Below, piece by piece: positions 20,636 to 30,421 of a stretch of 64,000 nucleotides of DNA. The position numbers and the translations under genes were made by a program. The stretch is from assembly GCF_008629685.1 (NCBI RefSeq), contig NZ_VWSF01000013.1, forward strand, positions 62,001 to 126,000, written 5' to 3'. The DNA comes from Adhaeribacter rhizoryzae (lineage in GTDB: Bacteria > Bacteroidota > Bacteroidia > Cytophagales > Hymenobacteraceae). How positions within the stretch are numbered: position 1 is the first letter of the stretch; the number at the start of each line of letters is the position of its first letter. Below the pieces are notes generated by a model, which saw only the letters and a list, made by a program, of their open reading frames with translations, searched no databases and was not told the origin of the DNA.

Positions 20636-20893
20636 TCCGAATATTGTTTTATAATATTATACAATCCAAAGATAGTAGGTAGTGCGTTAAAATTGGGATT
20701 TTTTTACTGCTACTTCATTTTGCCGCTATTAGTTTTGCTTAAAACCGAATAAAAATATAAAAAATATAGTGGCTTCTTAATAAGTAAACTTTTCGTTCAA
20801 ATACGGGATAAGAACTTGTTAACAGGCCGTAATAAGCCTTGGTACAAAATATTAAATAATATTTAGCTTAGTGTTTTTCGGTTATTTATTGCC

Positions 20894-21742
20894 ATGATAA
20901 AATTAATAGAATGTCCGCGGGATGCTATGCAGGGTTGGCCCAACTATATTCCGGCCAGCGTTAAAGCTGCTTATTTGAATATTTTGCTACAAGTTGGTTT
21001 CGATACACTGGATTTCGGCAGTTTTGTTTCTCCCAAAGCCATTCCCCAGATGCAGGACACCGAAGCAGTTTTAGCCGAACTGGATTTAGAAAATAGCAAA
21101 ACGAAATTATTAGCAATTGTGGCCAACCTGCGCGGGGCCGAAAAAGCTGCCAGTTTGCCCGAAATTACTTACCTGGGTTTTCCCTTGTCTTTATCCGAAA
21201 CATTTCAGTTACGGAATACTAACCGAACAATAACACAGGCGTTTGAACTGCTGGCCCAAATGCAGGAACTTTGTAGCCGGCAAAACAAAATATTGGTGGT
21301 TTATTTATCAATGGGGTTTGGTAATCCGTACGCCGAGCCTTGGAATGCCAATATTGTCTTGGAATTTGTGCACCGCCTGGTACCGCTTGGCATAAAAATT
21401 ATTTCTTTGGCCGATACGGTTGGCTTAGCCACACCAGCCAATATTTATTATTTGTTTTCCGAGTTAATACCCACTTTTCCGGACATTGCGTTTGGGGTAC
21501 ATTTGCACGCCCGGCCCGATAACTGGGAAGAAAAAATAAGCGCCGCCTATAACGCTGGCTGCTTTAGGTTTGATGGGGCTTTAAAAGGTTTTGGCGGCTG
21601 CCCTATGGCCAAAGACGATTTGGTGGGGAATGTGGCTACCGAAAATTTAATCCGGTACTTCCAAAATATTAATTTACCTTTGAAGTTAAATGAAAAAGCT
21701 TTGAATGCTGCTTTGGCGCAGGCAGCAGCCGTTTTTGTTTAA
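20894..21742 (+). CDS. hydroxymethylglutaryl-CoA lyase-like protein
   Basis: HMGL-family TIM-barrel lyase of 282 residues. The N-terminal LIECPRDAMQGW carries the conserved Arg-Asp pair that binds substrate and metal, HLHARP gives metal-binding histidines, and FGGCPMAKDDLVGNVATE matches the active-site cysteine loop of HMG-CoA lyase. The likely reaction is cleavage of HMG-CoA to acetoacetate and acetyl-CoA in leucine degradation. The next gene, a LutA-like protein, begins 5 bp after the stop codon, so the two are co-transcribed. A homocitrate-type synthase is unlikely given the motifs. Confidence 0.88.
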   Translation: MIKLIECPRDAMQGWPNYIPASVKAAYLNILLQVGFDTLDFGSFVSPKAIPQMQDTEAVLAELDLENSKTKLLAIVANLRGAEKAASLPEITYLGFPLSLSETFQLRNTNRTITQAFELLAQMQELCSRQNKILVVYLSMGFGNPYAEPWNANIVLEFVHRLVPLGIKIISLADTVGLATPANIYYLFSELIPTFPDIAFGVHLHARPDNWEEKISAAYNAGCFRFDGALKGFGGCPMAKDDLVGNVATENLIRYFQNINLPLKLNEKALNAALAQAAAVFV

Positions 21743-21747
21743 ATCAG

Positions 21748-22488
21748 ATGAAGAGAAAACCAGTTGTAGATATTTTTATTCCTTGCTTTGTAGACCAGTT
21801 ATTTCCGGAAACCGGCCTGAATATGGTGAAAGTATTGGAAAAACTTAACTGTGAGGTGCGGTATAATCCCAACCAGACTTGCTGTGGCCAGCCGGCGTTT
21901 AATGCGGGCTTTATAGAAGAAAGTGGCCGCATTGCGCACAAATTTTTACAGGATTTTACCAACGATCAAACCAATTACGTTGTAGCGCCTTCGGCTTCCT
22001 GCGTGGGCATGATTCGGAACGCTTACCCCGATATTTTTATGTCTACGTCGGAGTTTGTAAACTACCGGAACCTGGAAAAAAAGGTGTTTGAGTTTAGCGA
22101 GTTTTTGGTAGATGTGTTGCAGGTTACCAAAGTGCCCGGCGCCCGGCTGGATGGTAAAATAACGTACCACGATTCGTGCAGTGCCTTACGCGAGTGCGGT
22201 ATTAAAGCCGGTCCAAGAGCTTTACTGCAAAATGTAGCTGGCCTCGAACTGATTGAAATGGAAGATACCGAAACCTGTTGTGGTTTTGGTGGCACGTTTG
22301 CTGTAAAATTCGAGTCTATTTCGGTAGCTATGGCCCAGCAAAAAGTAGAAAATGCTCTGGCAACTGGTGCCAATTATATTGTATCGACAGATACAAGTTG
22401 TTTAATGCACCTGGAGGCTTATATGCGGCGCGAAAACATAAATTTAAAGGTAATGCACCTGGCCGATGTTTTAGCCCAGGGATTGTAA
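21748..22488 (+). CDS. lutA: (Fe-S)-binding oxidoreductase subunit, LutA/YkgE-like
   Basis: Protein of 246 residues with two cysteine-rich CCG domains: PCF followed by NQTCCGQPAFNAG (residues 8-55), and HDSCSALRECG followed by ETCCGFGGTFAV (residues 136-185). These domains bind iron-sulfur clusters in LutA, GlpC and heterodisulfide reductase subunits. LutA normally works with LutB and LutC in lactate oxidation to pyruvate, but neither partner is adjacent here. It forms an operon with the HMG-CoA lyase gene. Lactate use is therefore a family-based guess; a role as an electron carrier with another dehydrogenase is equally open. Confidence 0.8.
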   Translation: MKRKPVVDIFIPCFVDQLFPETGLNMVKVLEKLNCEVRYNPNQTCCGQPAFNAGFIEESGRIAHKFLQDFTNDQTNYVVAPSASCVGMIRNAYPDIFMSTSEFVNYRNLEKKVFEFSEFLVDVLQVTKVPGARLDGKITYHDSCSALRECGIKAGPRALLQNVAGLELIEMEDTETCCGFGGTFAVKFESISVAMAQQKVENALATGANYIVSTDTSCLMHLEAYMRRENINLKVMHLADVLAQGL

Positions 22489-22540
22489 GGTAGCAGTGCC
22501 GGTGCTTGCAGCCAAAAAGAAGAAGCTTAACAAAGGCATC

Positions 22541-22834
22541 CTAACTGTGCACCAGCATATTCTTTGTCCGGTATTTTCGCTGGGAACGTAAATCTTTAAT
22601 TTTTTGGTTAACCGGCAGCAGCGCCAGAAAACAGGATGCAGTAAGAATAAATGAAATAGCCGAAGCCATAACCAAAGCTTTATCCTGGTTTTCGTTAATC
22701 AGGTTTATACCACAAACAATCAGGCTAACCGCGGTAAAAAGCAGCCCAACTTTGATTAGTATATTTTTAACTAAAGTGAAATGGGAAAGCTTATTTTGAC
22801 ATTCGTTGTAAATTTCAAAGTAGGGTTTTGCCAT
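22541..22834 (-). CDS. small membrane protein of unknown function
   Basis: I do not recognise this 97-residue protein. It has two predicted membrane segments (about residues 27-44 and 54-74) separated by a short polar loop with NENQDK. The C-terminal tail is very basic (KIKDLRSQRKYRTK), so both ends are probably cytoplasmic. It starts with a clear ATG and converges on the LutA-like gene. It could be spurious, but the hydrophobic pattern and codon use look real. Confidence 0.6.
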   Translation of the reverse strand: MAKPYFEIYNECQNKLSHFTLVKNILIKVGLLFTAVSLIVCGINLINENQDKALVMASAISFILTASCFLALLPVNQKIKDLRSQRKYRTKNMLVHS

Positions 22835-23015
22835 TGTTTTTTGGAGTTTAGAAATACCTGGTTGCTAAAAGCTTTATTATTAAACGATTCAGTTAATAAT
22901 ATGGTATGCTAACCTACTAAATTTGGCAAAAAAATAAAAGTGCTACGTACAAATATTTAAAATAAAGTGCAATTATTTTAGTGCTTTATACGGGTTGCAC
23001 AAAATAGTACAATTC

Positions 23016-23897
23016 TTATCGGGCTTCTGTTAGTTGAAGCAATCTGCTTAATTTATCTTTCAGGGCCGGAGAAGCAGTTACTAAGGGCAAACGGACAGCT
23101 GGGCCGCAAATCCCTAATAAATCCAAAACAGCTTTTATACCTACCGGATTACTTTCCTCGTACATGAGCGGGTTAAGTTCTACTAACTCAAATAATATTT
23201 TAGAAGCTTCGCTAAAATTGTGTTCTAAACCTAATCTTACCATCCGGCTAAACTTGCCGGGGAAGCCATTGGCCAAAACCGAGATAACCCCTTCGGCCCC
23301 AAAGGTAATCATGGGTAAGGTAAGCATGTCGTCGCCGCTAATCAGCATAAAGTCATCGGGTTTGTTTTTAGCAATGACCATGCATTGCTCCAGGTTGCCC
23401 GAGGCTTCTTTGGTGCCAATAATATTAGGGTGTTGGGCCAGGCGTAAGGTAGTTTCGGCGGAAATATTGCTGGCCGTGCGGCCGGGTACGTTATACAAAA
23501 TTACCGGCACGGGGCAAGCATCGGCAATACGGGTATAATGCTGAAAAATGCCTTCCTGAGAAGGTTTGTTGTAGTAAGGCGAAACCGAAAGAATAGCACT
23601 GACACCGTCCAGGTTTAAGGTAGCAATTGCGTCTACTATTTCGTCGGTACAATTGCCACCGGCACCATAAACAAGCGGCACTCTATTATTTACCTGTTGT
23701 TTAACAAAAGCCAGAATTTCTTCTTTTTCGGTATTCTTGAGCGTAACCGATTCGGCAGTAGTGCCATTAATAACCAGGTAATCTACGCCCTCCGAAATGG
23801 TGTATTGCAGTAACCGGGACAGTCCTGCAAAATCTACTTTATGCTGGTTGGTAAAAGGCGTAACAAGTGCCACCCCCGTACCTCTTAAGTTATTCAT
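23016..23897 (-). CDS. dapA: 4-hydroxy-tetrahydrodipicolinate synthase
   Basis: First committed enzyme of the diaminopimelate/lysine pathway, condensing pyruvate with aspartate semialdehyde. The N-terminal GTGVALVTPF, the NGTTAESVTL pyruvate-binding motif, the YNVPGRTASN Tyr-containing loop and the Schiff-base lysine in GTKEASGNL are all present. At 293 residues it is full length. It lies 83 bp downstream of ligA on the same strand and may be read through from it. DAP synthesis supplies both lysine and peptidoglycan. Confidence 0.95.
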   Translation of the reverse strand: MNNLRGTGVALVTPFTNQHKVDFAGLSRLLQYTISEGVDYLVINGTTAESVTLKNTEKEEILAFVKQQVNNRVPLVYGAGGNCTDEIVDAIATLNLDGVSAILSVSPYYNKPSQEGIFQHYTRIADACPVPVILYNVPGRTASNISAETTLRLAQHPNIIGTKEASGNLEQCMVIAKNKPDDFMLISGDDMLTLPMITFGAEGVISVLANGFPGKFSRMVRLGLEHNFSEASKILFELVELNPLMYEESNPVGIKAVLDLLGICGPAVRLPLVTASPALKDKLSRLLQLTEAR

Positions 23898-23980
23898 GTG
23901 CTCCTTCTAAAAACAACAGGATATTTTTATTATTTTTTAGCCATCAAAAATAGGCAGACTATCCCGCAAATCAAAAGATA

Positions 23981-26035
<2,055 letters not shown>

Positions 26036-26254
26036 TTAAAGTAATTTTAACTGCCTAAAATTAAGGATATTTTCTAAAGCCGATAAACCTAAAGAGGTTT
26101 ACAGTTGGGTGTATTGATAAAGGTTTTGCTAAGTAGCAGCTATTTAGTAGTTTAATATAATAACAACCGCTTAATAATTTCGGCTTTAAATAATCCCATC
26201 TGCTTACCTATTACAAGCATTTGAAAAATTATTTATAGTTTTGGTTAGGTTAAA

Positions 26255-26725
26255 TTATTGAACCACCACCCCAGTGGCTGTAAAGGTGATGCTTTTTTGT
26301 GGTTGGGTAATGGCTTTTATTTCGGCTACTGATTTACCGGCATCTTGTGCATAATGTTGCTGATCGGCTACCGATATGCTTTTATTATACGCTACGCCGT
26401 TTAGCACTACGGTTTTGCCGGCAATATTTTTGGGCACAAAAAAGCCATAATCTTTAAACCGCACTTTCATTACCGTATTATCCGTCAGTTTTACATCCAG
26501 CCAGCAACCTTTGGCCTGGCAAACATCTACCACTTGTCCGGTTACTTTTACCGCTACCGAATCTTTCGTGCCCAGTACCTGTGGTAATTTTGTTGCGGCC
26601 AGACTATTTTTAGTAGCAAATGCTTCACCGTAAATAGGGGCTTGGCTGGTTTTAGTGGTTTGGCTTTGGCAATCAACCGAAAAGAAGCCCACCAACAGGA
26701 CGAGCAATATTTTAAATTTATTCAT
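26255..26725 (-). CDS. DUF4920 domain-containing exported protein
   Basis: Protein of about 156 residues. The start is set at the ATG at 26725; a GTG three codons earlier is less likely. It begins with a hydrophobic signal segment ending near VDCQSQ; the Cys could be lipid-modified but the lipobox is poor. The mature portion is DUF4920, with KVTGQVVDVCQAKGCWLDV and MKVRFKDYGFFVPKN, which fold as an OB-like beta barrel. The paired cysteines in VCQAKGCW are conserved. The biochemical role is unknown, possibly metal or cofactor binding in the periplasm. Confidence 0.8.
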   Translation of the reverse strand: MNKFKILLVLLVGFFSVDCQSQTTKTSQAPIYGEAFATKNSLAATKLPQVLGTKDSVAVKVTGQVVDVCQAKGCWLDVKLTDNTVMKVRFKDYGFFVPKNIAGKTVVLNGVAYNKSISVADQQHYAQDAGKSVAEIKAITQPQKSITFTATGVVVQ

Positions 26726-26735
26726 AAGGTGCACG

Positions 26736-27198
26736 GTTATTAACTTCTAAAATACAAATTAAATAGGTTTTTACAGAATCCTGAGGCTAGTTTTAAGGGG
26801 TATAATTTTAAGCAAAATGCAAGTAAGCAGTAAATAATAAACCTTGGTTTTCGTTAACTAACTGATAAACAAAAGCGCTAAGCTGAGAAATACCCGTAGT
26901 AAAAATATTTATACAGGTTAACTACGGATGGATAGTAATAATACAGGAAAGTTCTGGTTTACTTTAAAAAGCACCTTATTTATGCTATATTAGTATTGAT
27001 TTTTGTGTTAAGTCTCCTGATTAACACCCTGAGCTGCCGGGGTTTGAAAGAAATTATTTGCATTCCTAATTTTATAGGATAGATGTTAAACAATCTAAGG
27101 GTTTTAAAGTATAAAAAAGAGTAGGCCATATTATTAGCGCTGCATATTTACCGCCAGATGTATTTACGCAATAAAAGAATTTAGCTAGAGTTGTAAGC
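26736..27198. other. intergenic region between divergent genes
   Basis: About 460 bp between the DUF4920 gene and the oxidase subunit gene. A 7-bp perfect hairpin (GTGTTAA at 27005-27011 and TTAACAC at 27021-27027) lies 170 bp before the oxidase start. No ORF is supported. Confidence 0.55.
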
Positions 27199-27837
27199 AT
27201 GAATTTTGATAAAAAAAATAAGGTTGGGTCATCAAAGAAATCGGCATTTTCTAAGATAGAGAAAATACATCCTTTTGAAATGATGCTGTACCTGGCTATT
27301 ATGGGGGTGGGGGTATTATTTCTGATGCTGGTGATTGCCTACTTACAAACCCGCACCTACGATAATGGCTTTTCCCAAATCAGAATGCCGAAATATTTTA
27401 GTTTAAGTACCATTCTGATGCTGCTCAGTAGCTATACCATTGCCAAAGCGGCCCGGTATTATAAAAAAGACAACCTGGCTAAGCTTAAAAAAACTTTTTT
27501 ATACACCATGCTGCTGGGTATAAGTTTTATTTTGGTGCAGGTGGCCAGCTGGTACGAAATTTCCCAAAGCGGTATTAGTTTTAGTGGTTTAGCGGCCGGT
27601 ACTTATATTTATCTTATTTCGGCCTTGCACGCAGTGCACTTAATTGCGGGCTTTTTATATTTATCGTACTTATATTTTAAAACGCAGCACGCCGCTGCCG
27701 AACCTATCCGGATGCTTTTGTATATCCGCAACCCTTACGTAAGGCAGCAAATAAAATTATTAAATACTTACTGGCATTTTATGGATGCCATGTGGGTGTT
27801 CCTGTTTTTGGTTTTTGTATTTACCTTAAAGCCCTGA
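27199..27837 (+). CDS. heme-copper oxidase subunit III family protein, orphan
   Basis: Integral membrane protein of 212 residues with five predicted membrane helices, the core of cytochrome c/quinol oxidase subunit III. Diagnostic features are HPFEMMLYLAIMGVG in the first helix, LHAVHLIAGFLYL in the fourth, and NTYWHFMDAMWVFLF in the last, matching family residues that stabilise proton uptake and dimer contacts. No subunit I or II gene is next to it, so it must join an oxidase encoded elsewhere or replace its canonical subunit under some conditions. A 340-nt stretch without genes follows. Confidence 0.85.
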   Translation: MNFDKKNKVGSSKKSAFSKIEKIHPFEMMLYLAIMGVGVLFLMLVIAYLQTRTYDNGFSQIRMPKYFSLSTILMLLSSYTIAKAARYYKKDNLAKLKKTFLYTMLLGISFILVQVASWYEISQSGISFSGLAAGTYIYLISALHAVHLIAGFLYLSYLYFKTQHAAAEPIRMLLYIRNPYVRQQIKLLNTYWHFMDAMWVFLFLVFVFTLKP

Positions 27838-28235
27838 GTATTTCTCACGTAAACAAAGCAGCATTAGCTAAAATCCGACTGCTCGTTAATTACAATATTT
27901 GTTCGTACTCGTTATAACTTTTATATGTTACGGGTTCTCCTTTAATTTTTTATATTGTAAATACCTGCATTTTTTTCCAATGCAGTTGAACCGACCCCAA
28001 CCAACCAAAGACAATATTTTATTAAAATTACAGCATACTGCTATTCTGACTGGTGTTCTTCAATAGCAAAGTATTTGTCTTTTCTAAACATTATCTTAAG
28101 TATTTGGTTAAATATTAGCTAAAAAATCAATATCTTGATATAGCTTTTGATTTTTACTATTTGGTAACCTATTTCTCTCTTTTTCGAATAAGGAAATCTT
28201 TTCTACTAAACCTAGTATTCAAAATTAAGTCCGAT
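27838..28235. other. intergenic region with two small hairpins
   Basis: CTGCAT and ATGCAG around a T-run (near 27965-27986) may stop the oxidase subunit transcript. A second dyad, AAAAATCAA with TTGATTTTT (near 28121-28158), lies before the GreA-like gene. No ORF of its own is supported. Confidence 0.5.
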
Positions 28236-28718
28236 ATGACTCCTGAAACCACTACTAAACCTGCTACAAACTTACTCCTGAAGCAACAATTATTAGCGGA
28301 ATGCCTGCGCATCCAAAACTCAGTTATTCAAACGGCCAAGAGTGCCATGGATGAAGCCCAGCAAAGCGCTAATGAACACCAGGGAGCGTTAGAAGATAAG
28401 TTTGAGTCTTTCCGGGAAGCCTGCCAAATTCAGCGCGACATGTTTGCCAAACAACTGGATGAGGCCATAATCAGCTTATCTGTATTGAAGCGGATTGTAG
28501 CTACCAAAGAAAATAAACACATTATGCTGGGCAGTATTGTAATCACCAGCCTTCAGAAATATTTTATTTCAATTAGTTTAGGCGAAATTACGGTAAACGG
28601 CGAGAAATACTTTGCCATTTCGGCCATGTCGCCGTTGTTTAAAGCCATGGTCGGCAAATCTGAAGGGGAGGAGTTTACTTTCCGCGATAACACTTACCGT
28701 ATAGAAAGCATATTTTAG
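28236..28718 (+). CDS. GreA/GreB C-terminal domain-like protein
   Basis: Protein of 160 residues. The start at ATG 28236 is preferred over a 25-codon upstream extension rich in basic and hydrophobic residues. Residues 35-100 form a predicted helical coiled coil (AKSAMDEAQQSANEHQ onward). The C-terminus, LGSIVITSLQKYF to GKSEGEEFTFRDNTYRIES, matches the FKBP-like C-terminal domain of transcript cleavage factors. Many Bacteroidota genomes carry this short form, sometimes mislabelled 3-oxoacyl-ACP synthase. The N-terminal coil suggests it could insert into the RNA polymerase secondary channel like GreA or act as a competitor; this is inference. Confidence 0.75.
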   Translation: MTPETTTKPATNLLLKQQLLAECLRIQNSVIQTAKSAMDEAQQSANEHQGALEDKFESFREACQIQRDMFAKQLDEAIISLSVLKRIVATKENKHIMLGSIVITSLQKYFISISLGEITVNGEKYFAISAMSPLFKAMVGKSEGEEFTFRDNTYRIESIF

Positions 28719-28737
28719 TCTTATTCTAAATCTGGCA

Positions 28738-28778
28738 AGCCACAGCCCAGCTTAGTAACACTAAGCTGGGCTGTGGCT
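28738..28778. terminator. 18-bp hairpin between convergent genes
   Basis: AGCCACAGCCCAGCTTAG and its exact complement flank TAACA. It is followed by ATTTATA rather than a T-run, so it may be a weaker terminator or an mRNA-stabilising structure. Confidence 0.7.
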
Positions 28779-28850
28779 ATTTATAGCAGGTTGAGTTAAG
28801 ATAAGTTGCTATAAATATATTTTATCGGGTTTCGTTGAAATACTAAATAC

Positions 28851-29285
28851 TTATTCAACTCTGGTCCAGATTTGGGAACGGCCAACCAGCGCTATGCCAA
28901 TATACCCTTTTACTTCCAGTTTATCTTTGTCCAGAATTTTCATATAACAAGAGTAAGTTTTACCGCTCTGCGGATCGTAAATGGAGCCATTATCCCACTT
29001 GTTTCCGCCTACGTAGCCAAAGTTCTTGAGAAAAACCATGCCCAAGATAGGCTGGCTGCGTTTTGTCTCATCCGGATTTTTACTATCTACTTTGGGTTTA
29101 CCTTGTAGCAGCGGCTCTTTTAGCCAAATAATTTTACCGCATAATTTTTCACCGCATTTATAAATCTGAAACCGGGCTTCTTTATTTGCATTGGTCCAAA
29201 TACCCAAGGCTGGTTCGTTATTTTGCTGGGCCTGAACAGAGAGAAAAACGAGTAAAAAGCATATAAAAGATGCAATTAATTTCAT
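28851..29285 (-). CDS. DUF2147 domain-containing exported protein
   Basis: Protein of 144 residues with a signal peptide (residues 1-19, cleavage near VQAQQ). The mature part is a DUF2147 lipocalin-like barrel: GIWTNANKEARFQIYKCG, LCGKIIWLKEP, and GSIYDPQSGKTYSCYMK, ending RSQIWTRVE. DUF2147 proteins are common in Bacteroidota and Proteobacteria; the molecular role is unknown, although lipid or small-molecule binding has been suggested for lipocalin-like folds. It is a single gene. Confidence 0.88.
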   Translation of the reverse strand: MKLIASFICFLLVFLSVQAQQNNEPALGIWTNANKEARFQIYKCGEKLCGKIIWLKEPLLQGKPKVDSKNPDETKRSQPILGMVFLKNFGYVGGNKWDNGSIYDPQSGKTYSCYMKILDKDKLEVKGYIGIALVGRSQIWTRVE

Positions 29286-29590
29286 GAGGAAATTAGTTTA
29301 GGTAAAAACAAATTAAATAAAGCTGTTTACTCTCAAAACTCAATAAAGGTATGCTGCTGTCATAAAAATTATGGTTTAGCGGGCGTAAAATAAGCTAAAA
29401 ACCAAGCCGAAAAAATTACAATTATTACGGGCTTTATAAAATTAATTAAATATTCCGGTAAATTGAAACAGACTGGCATAAACAATATCGGCTATTGAGA
29501 GCAAACCCGCAAGCAGACATTTACGGATTACTAGTACATGTGAAAATCTTTAGCCTAACCTATTCATAAAAGAATAATTCTAAATCAGTA

Positions 29591-29957
29591 ATGCTGCTAC
29601 TTTGTATTAAGGGTATTTTTTTTTCGCTTACGGGTATTTGGCCATTTATTCATTTAAAAGGCTTTTTGTGGATTACTGGCCCTAAAAAATAGGAGCAGTC
29701 TTGATTATGGCAATAGGACTTACCTGTTTGGTGGCGGATTTCCGGTGGGAGTTTAATGCTGCCTGTTTACCTTGGCCTTAAGCAGCGATTTAGGGTTAAT
29801 GGCTACAGCTGTTTATTATACCAAGTACGATATAATTGGGGATGTGTATTTATTAGATGCTGCCGCCGAAGCCAGACTTTTATTAACCCAGACGGTTACT
29901 TTTTTAAGCATAAAAATTATTTTACAAAGCATTAATAGTCAATATTTTATATTTTAA
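29591..29957 (+). pseudogene. frameshifted remnant of a small multi-helix membrane protein
   Basis: Three consecutive frames together rebuild most of a roughly 110-residue membrane protein. Frame one (29591-29692) reads GIWPFIHLKGFLWITGPKK and then a stop. A second frame continues KIGAVLIMAIGLTCLVADF until a stop near 29782. A third frame continues LALSSDLGLMATAVYYTK and DIIGDVYLLDAAAEARLLL. The pattern (WITGPK, then a helix, then VYLLDAAAE) fits a family of short hypothetical membrane proteins as I remember it. At least two frameshifts and a short deletion after GPK make it non-functional. Confidence 0.6.
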
Positions 29958-30063
29958 AAATACTATTAACTATGAAGATGTAAATTCATAAATGCCTTGT
30001 TTTTAACGCATAACGCTGTTTTTAAAGTAATTAGAAAAAAATATAAAAAATAGTGCAATTATT

Positions 30064-30094
30064 TTTGAACCTTAAGGTTTAATTTTTACTTTAG
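30064..30094 (+). promoter_or_regulatory. Bacteroidota-type promoter with ideal spacing
   Basis: TTTG at 30064-30067 is followed after exactly 19 nt by TACTTTAG at 30087-30094, one mismatch from TAnnTTTG. This is the only place in the window where I found both elements at consensus distance. Predicted transcription start is close to 30100. Confidence 0.55.
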
Positions 30095-30188
30095 TAAATA
30101 GTAGCGAGTGCTACAGCTTACCGGCTGAATCCATAAGGTGCTTGGAGCCCCCTGTAAGAGATGTTGAACGTAAAGAAAGGAGGTCTAA

Positions 30189-30257
30189 ATGTCTAGTCCG
30201 AAACAAATTTTGTCAAGCCTGAATCATGTTGTACCTTCAACTGGTTTAAAGTTTTAA
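30189..30257 (+). CDS. candidate 22-residue micro-ORF with strong Shine-Dalgarno
   Basis: ATG at 30189 is preceded by AAAGAAAGGAGG, with AAGGAGG ending 6 nt before the start: a textbook Shine-Dalgarno. The peptide begins MSSPKQIL and ends PSTGLKF, with LNHVVPS in the middle; it is basic and has no membrane segment. An overlapping 11-codon ORF (30161-30196, starting MLNVKKGG) covers the ribosome site and ends just past this ATG, an arrangement seen in translationally coupled leaders. Function unknown; it may be a regulatory peptide or merely a ribosome-binding decoy. Confidence 0.45.
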   Translation: MSSPKQILSSLNHVVPSTGLKF

Positions 30258-30369
30258 ATCAGGTTTTTGCCTGATAGACAAAACTCAACCTGGTTCTTTA
30301 GATCTTATTTTTTAAGATTGCCGGTCTGCAAAACAGATTGGTGGCTTGGTAAGATTTTTAGGATTTATT

Positions 30370-30421
30370 ACCTGATTGCTGTGCTGGCGTATCTACCGGC
30401 TGGCAATCAGGTATTTTCTTT
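30370..30421 (+). terminator. plus-strand terminator of the micro-ORF transcript
   Basis: ACCTGATTGC (30370-30379) pairs with GCAATCAGGT (30403-30412), followed by ATTTTCTTTTT. The T-rich side is on the plus strand; the minus side lacks it, so it belongs to the plus-strand transcript rather than to the NlpC/P60 gene. Confidence 0.75.

Larger units (their letters stand above)
30100..30421 (+). ncRNA. candidate structured transcript (leader plus micro-ORF, or small RNA)
   Basis: The predicted transcript starts with a hairpin GTAGC-GAGT-GCTAC (30101-30114). A nested stem then pairs CTTAC (30117-30121) with GTAAG (30154-30158), and inside it GGC and TCCA with TGGAGCC. A 22-codon ORF with a perfect Shine-Dalgarno follows. 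GTTGAA (30163-30168) is complementary to TTCAAC (30236-30241) and could hide the ribosome site. ATCAGG-TTTTTG-CCTGAT sits at the ORF stop, and a T-rich terminator closes the unit near 30420. It matches no RNA family I know. Sequence conservation was not testable here. Confidence 0.45.

Noticed and set aside
29772-29957. 61-codon ORF annotated as a possible independent gene
   Set aside because: Its product is only the C-terminal third of a membrane protein whose earlier parts lie in other frames just upstream, so it is part of the pseudogene.
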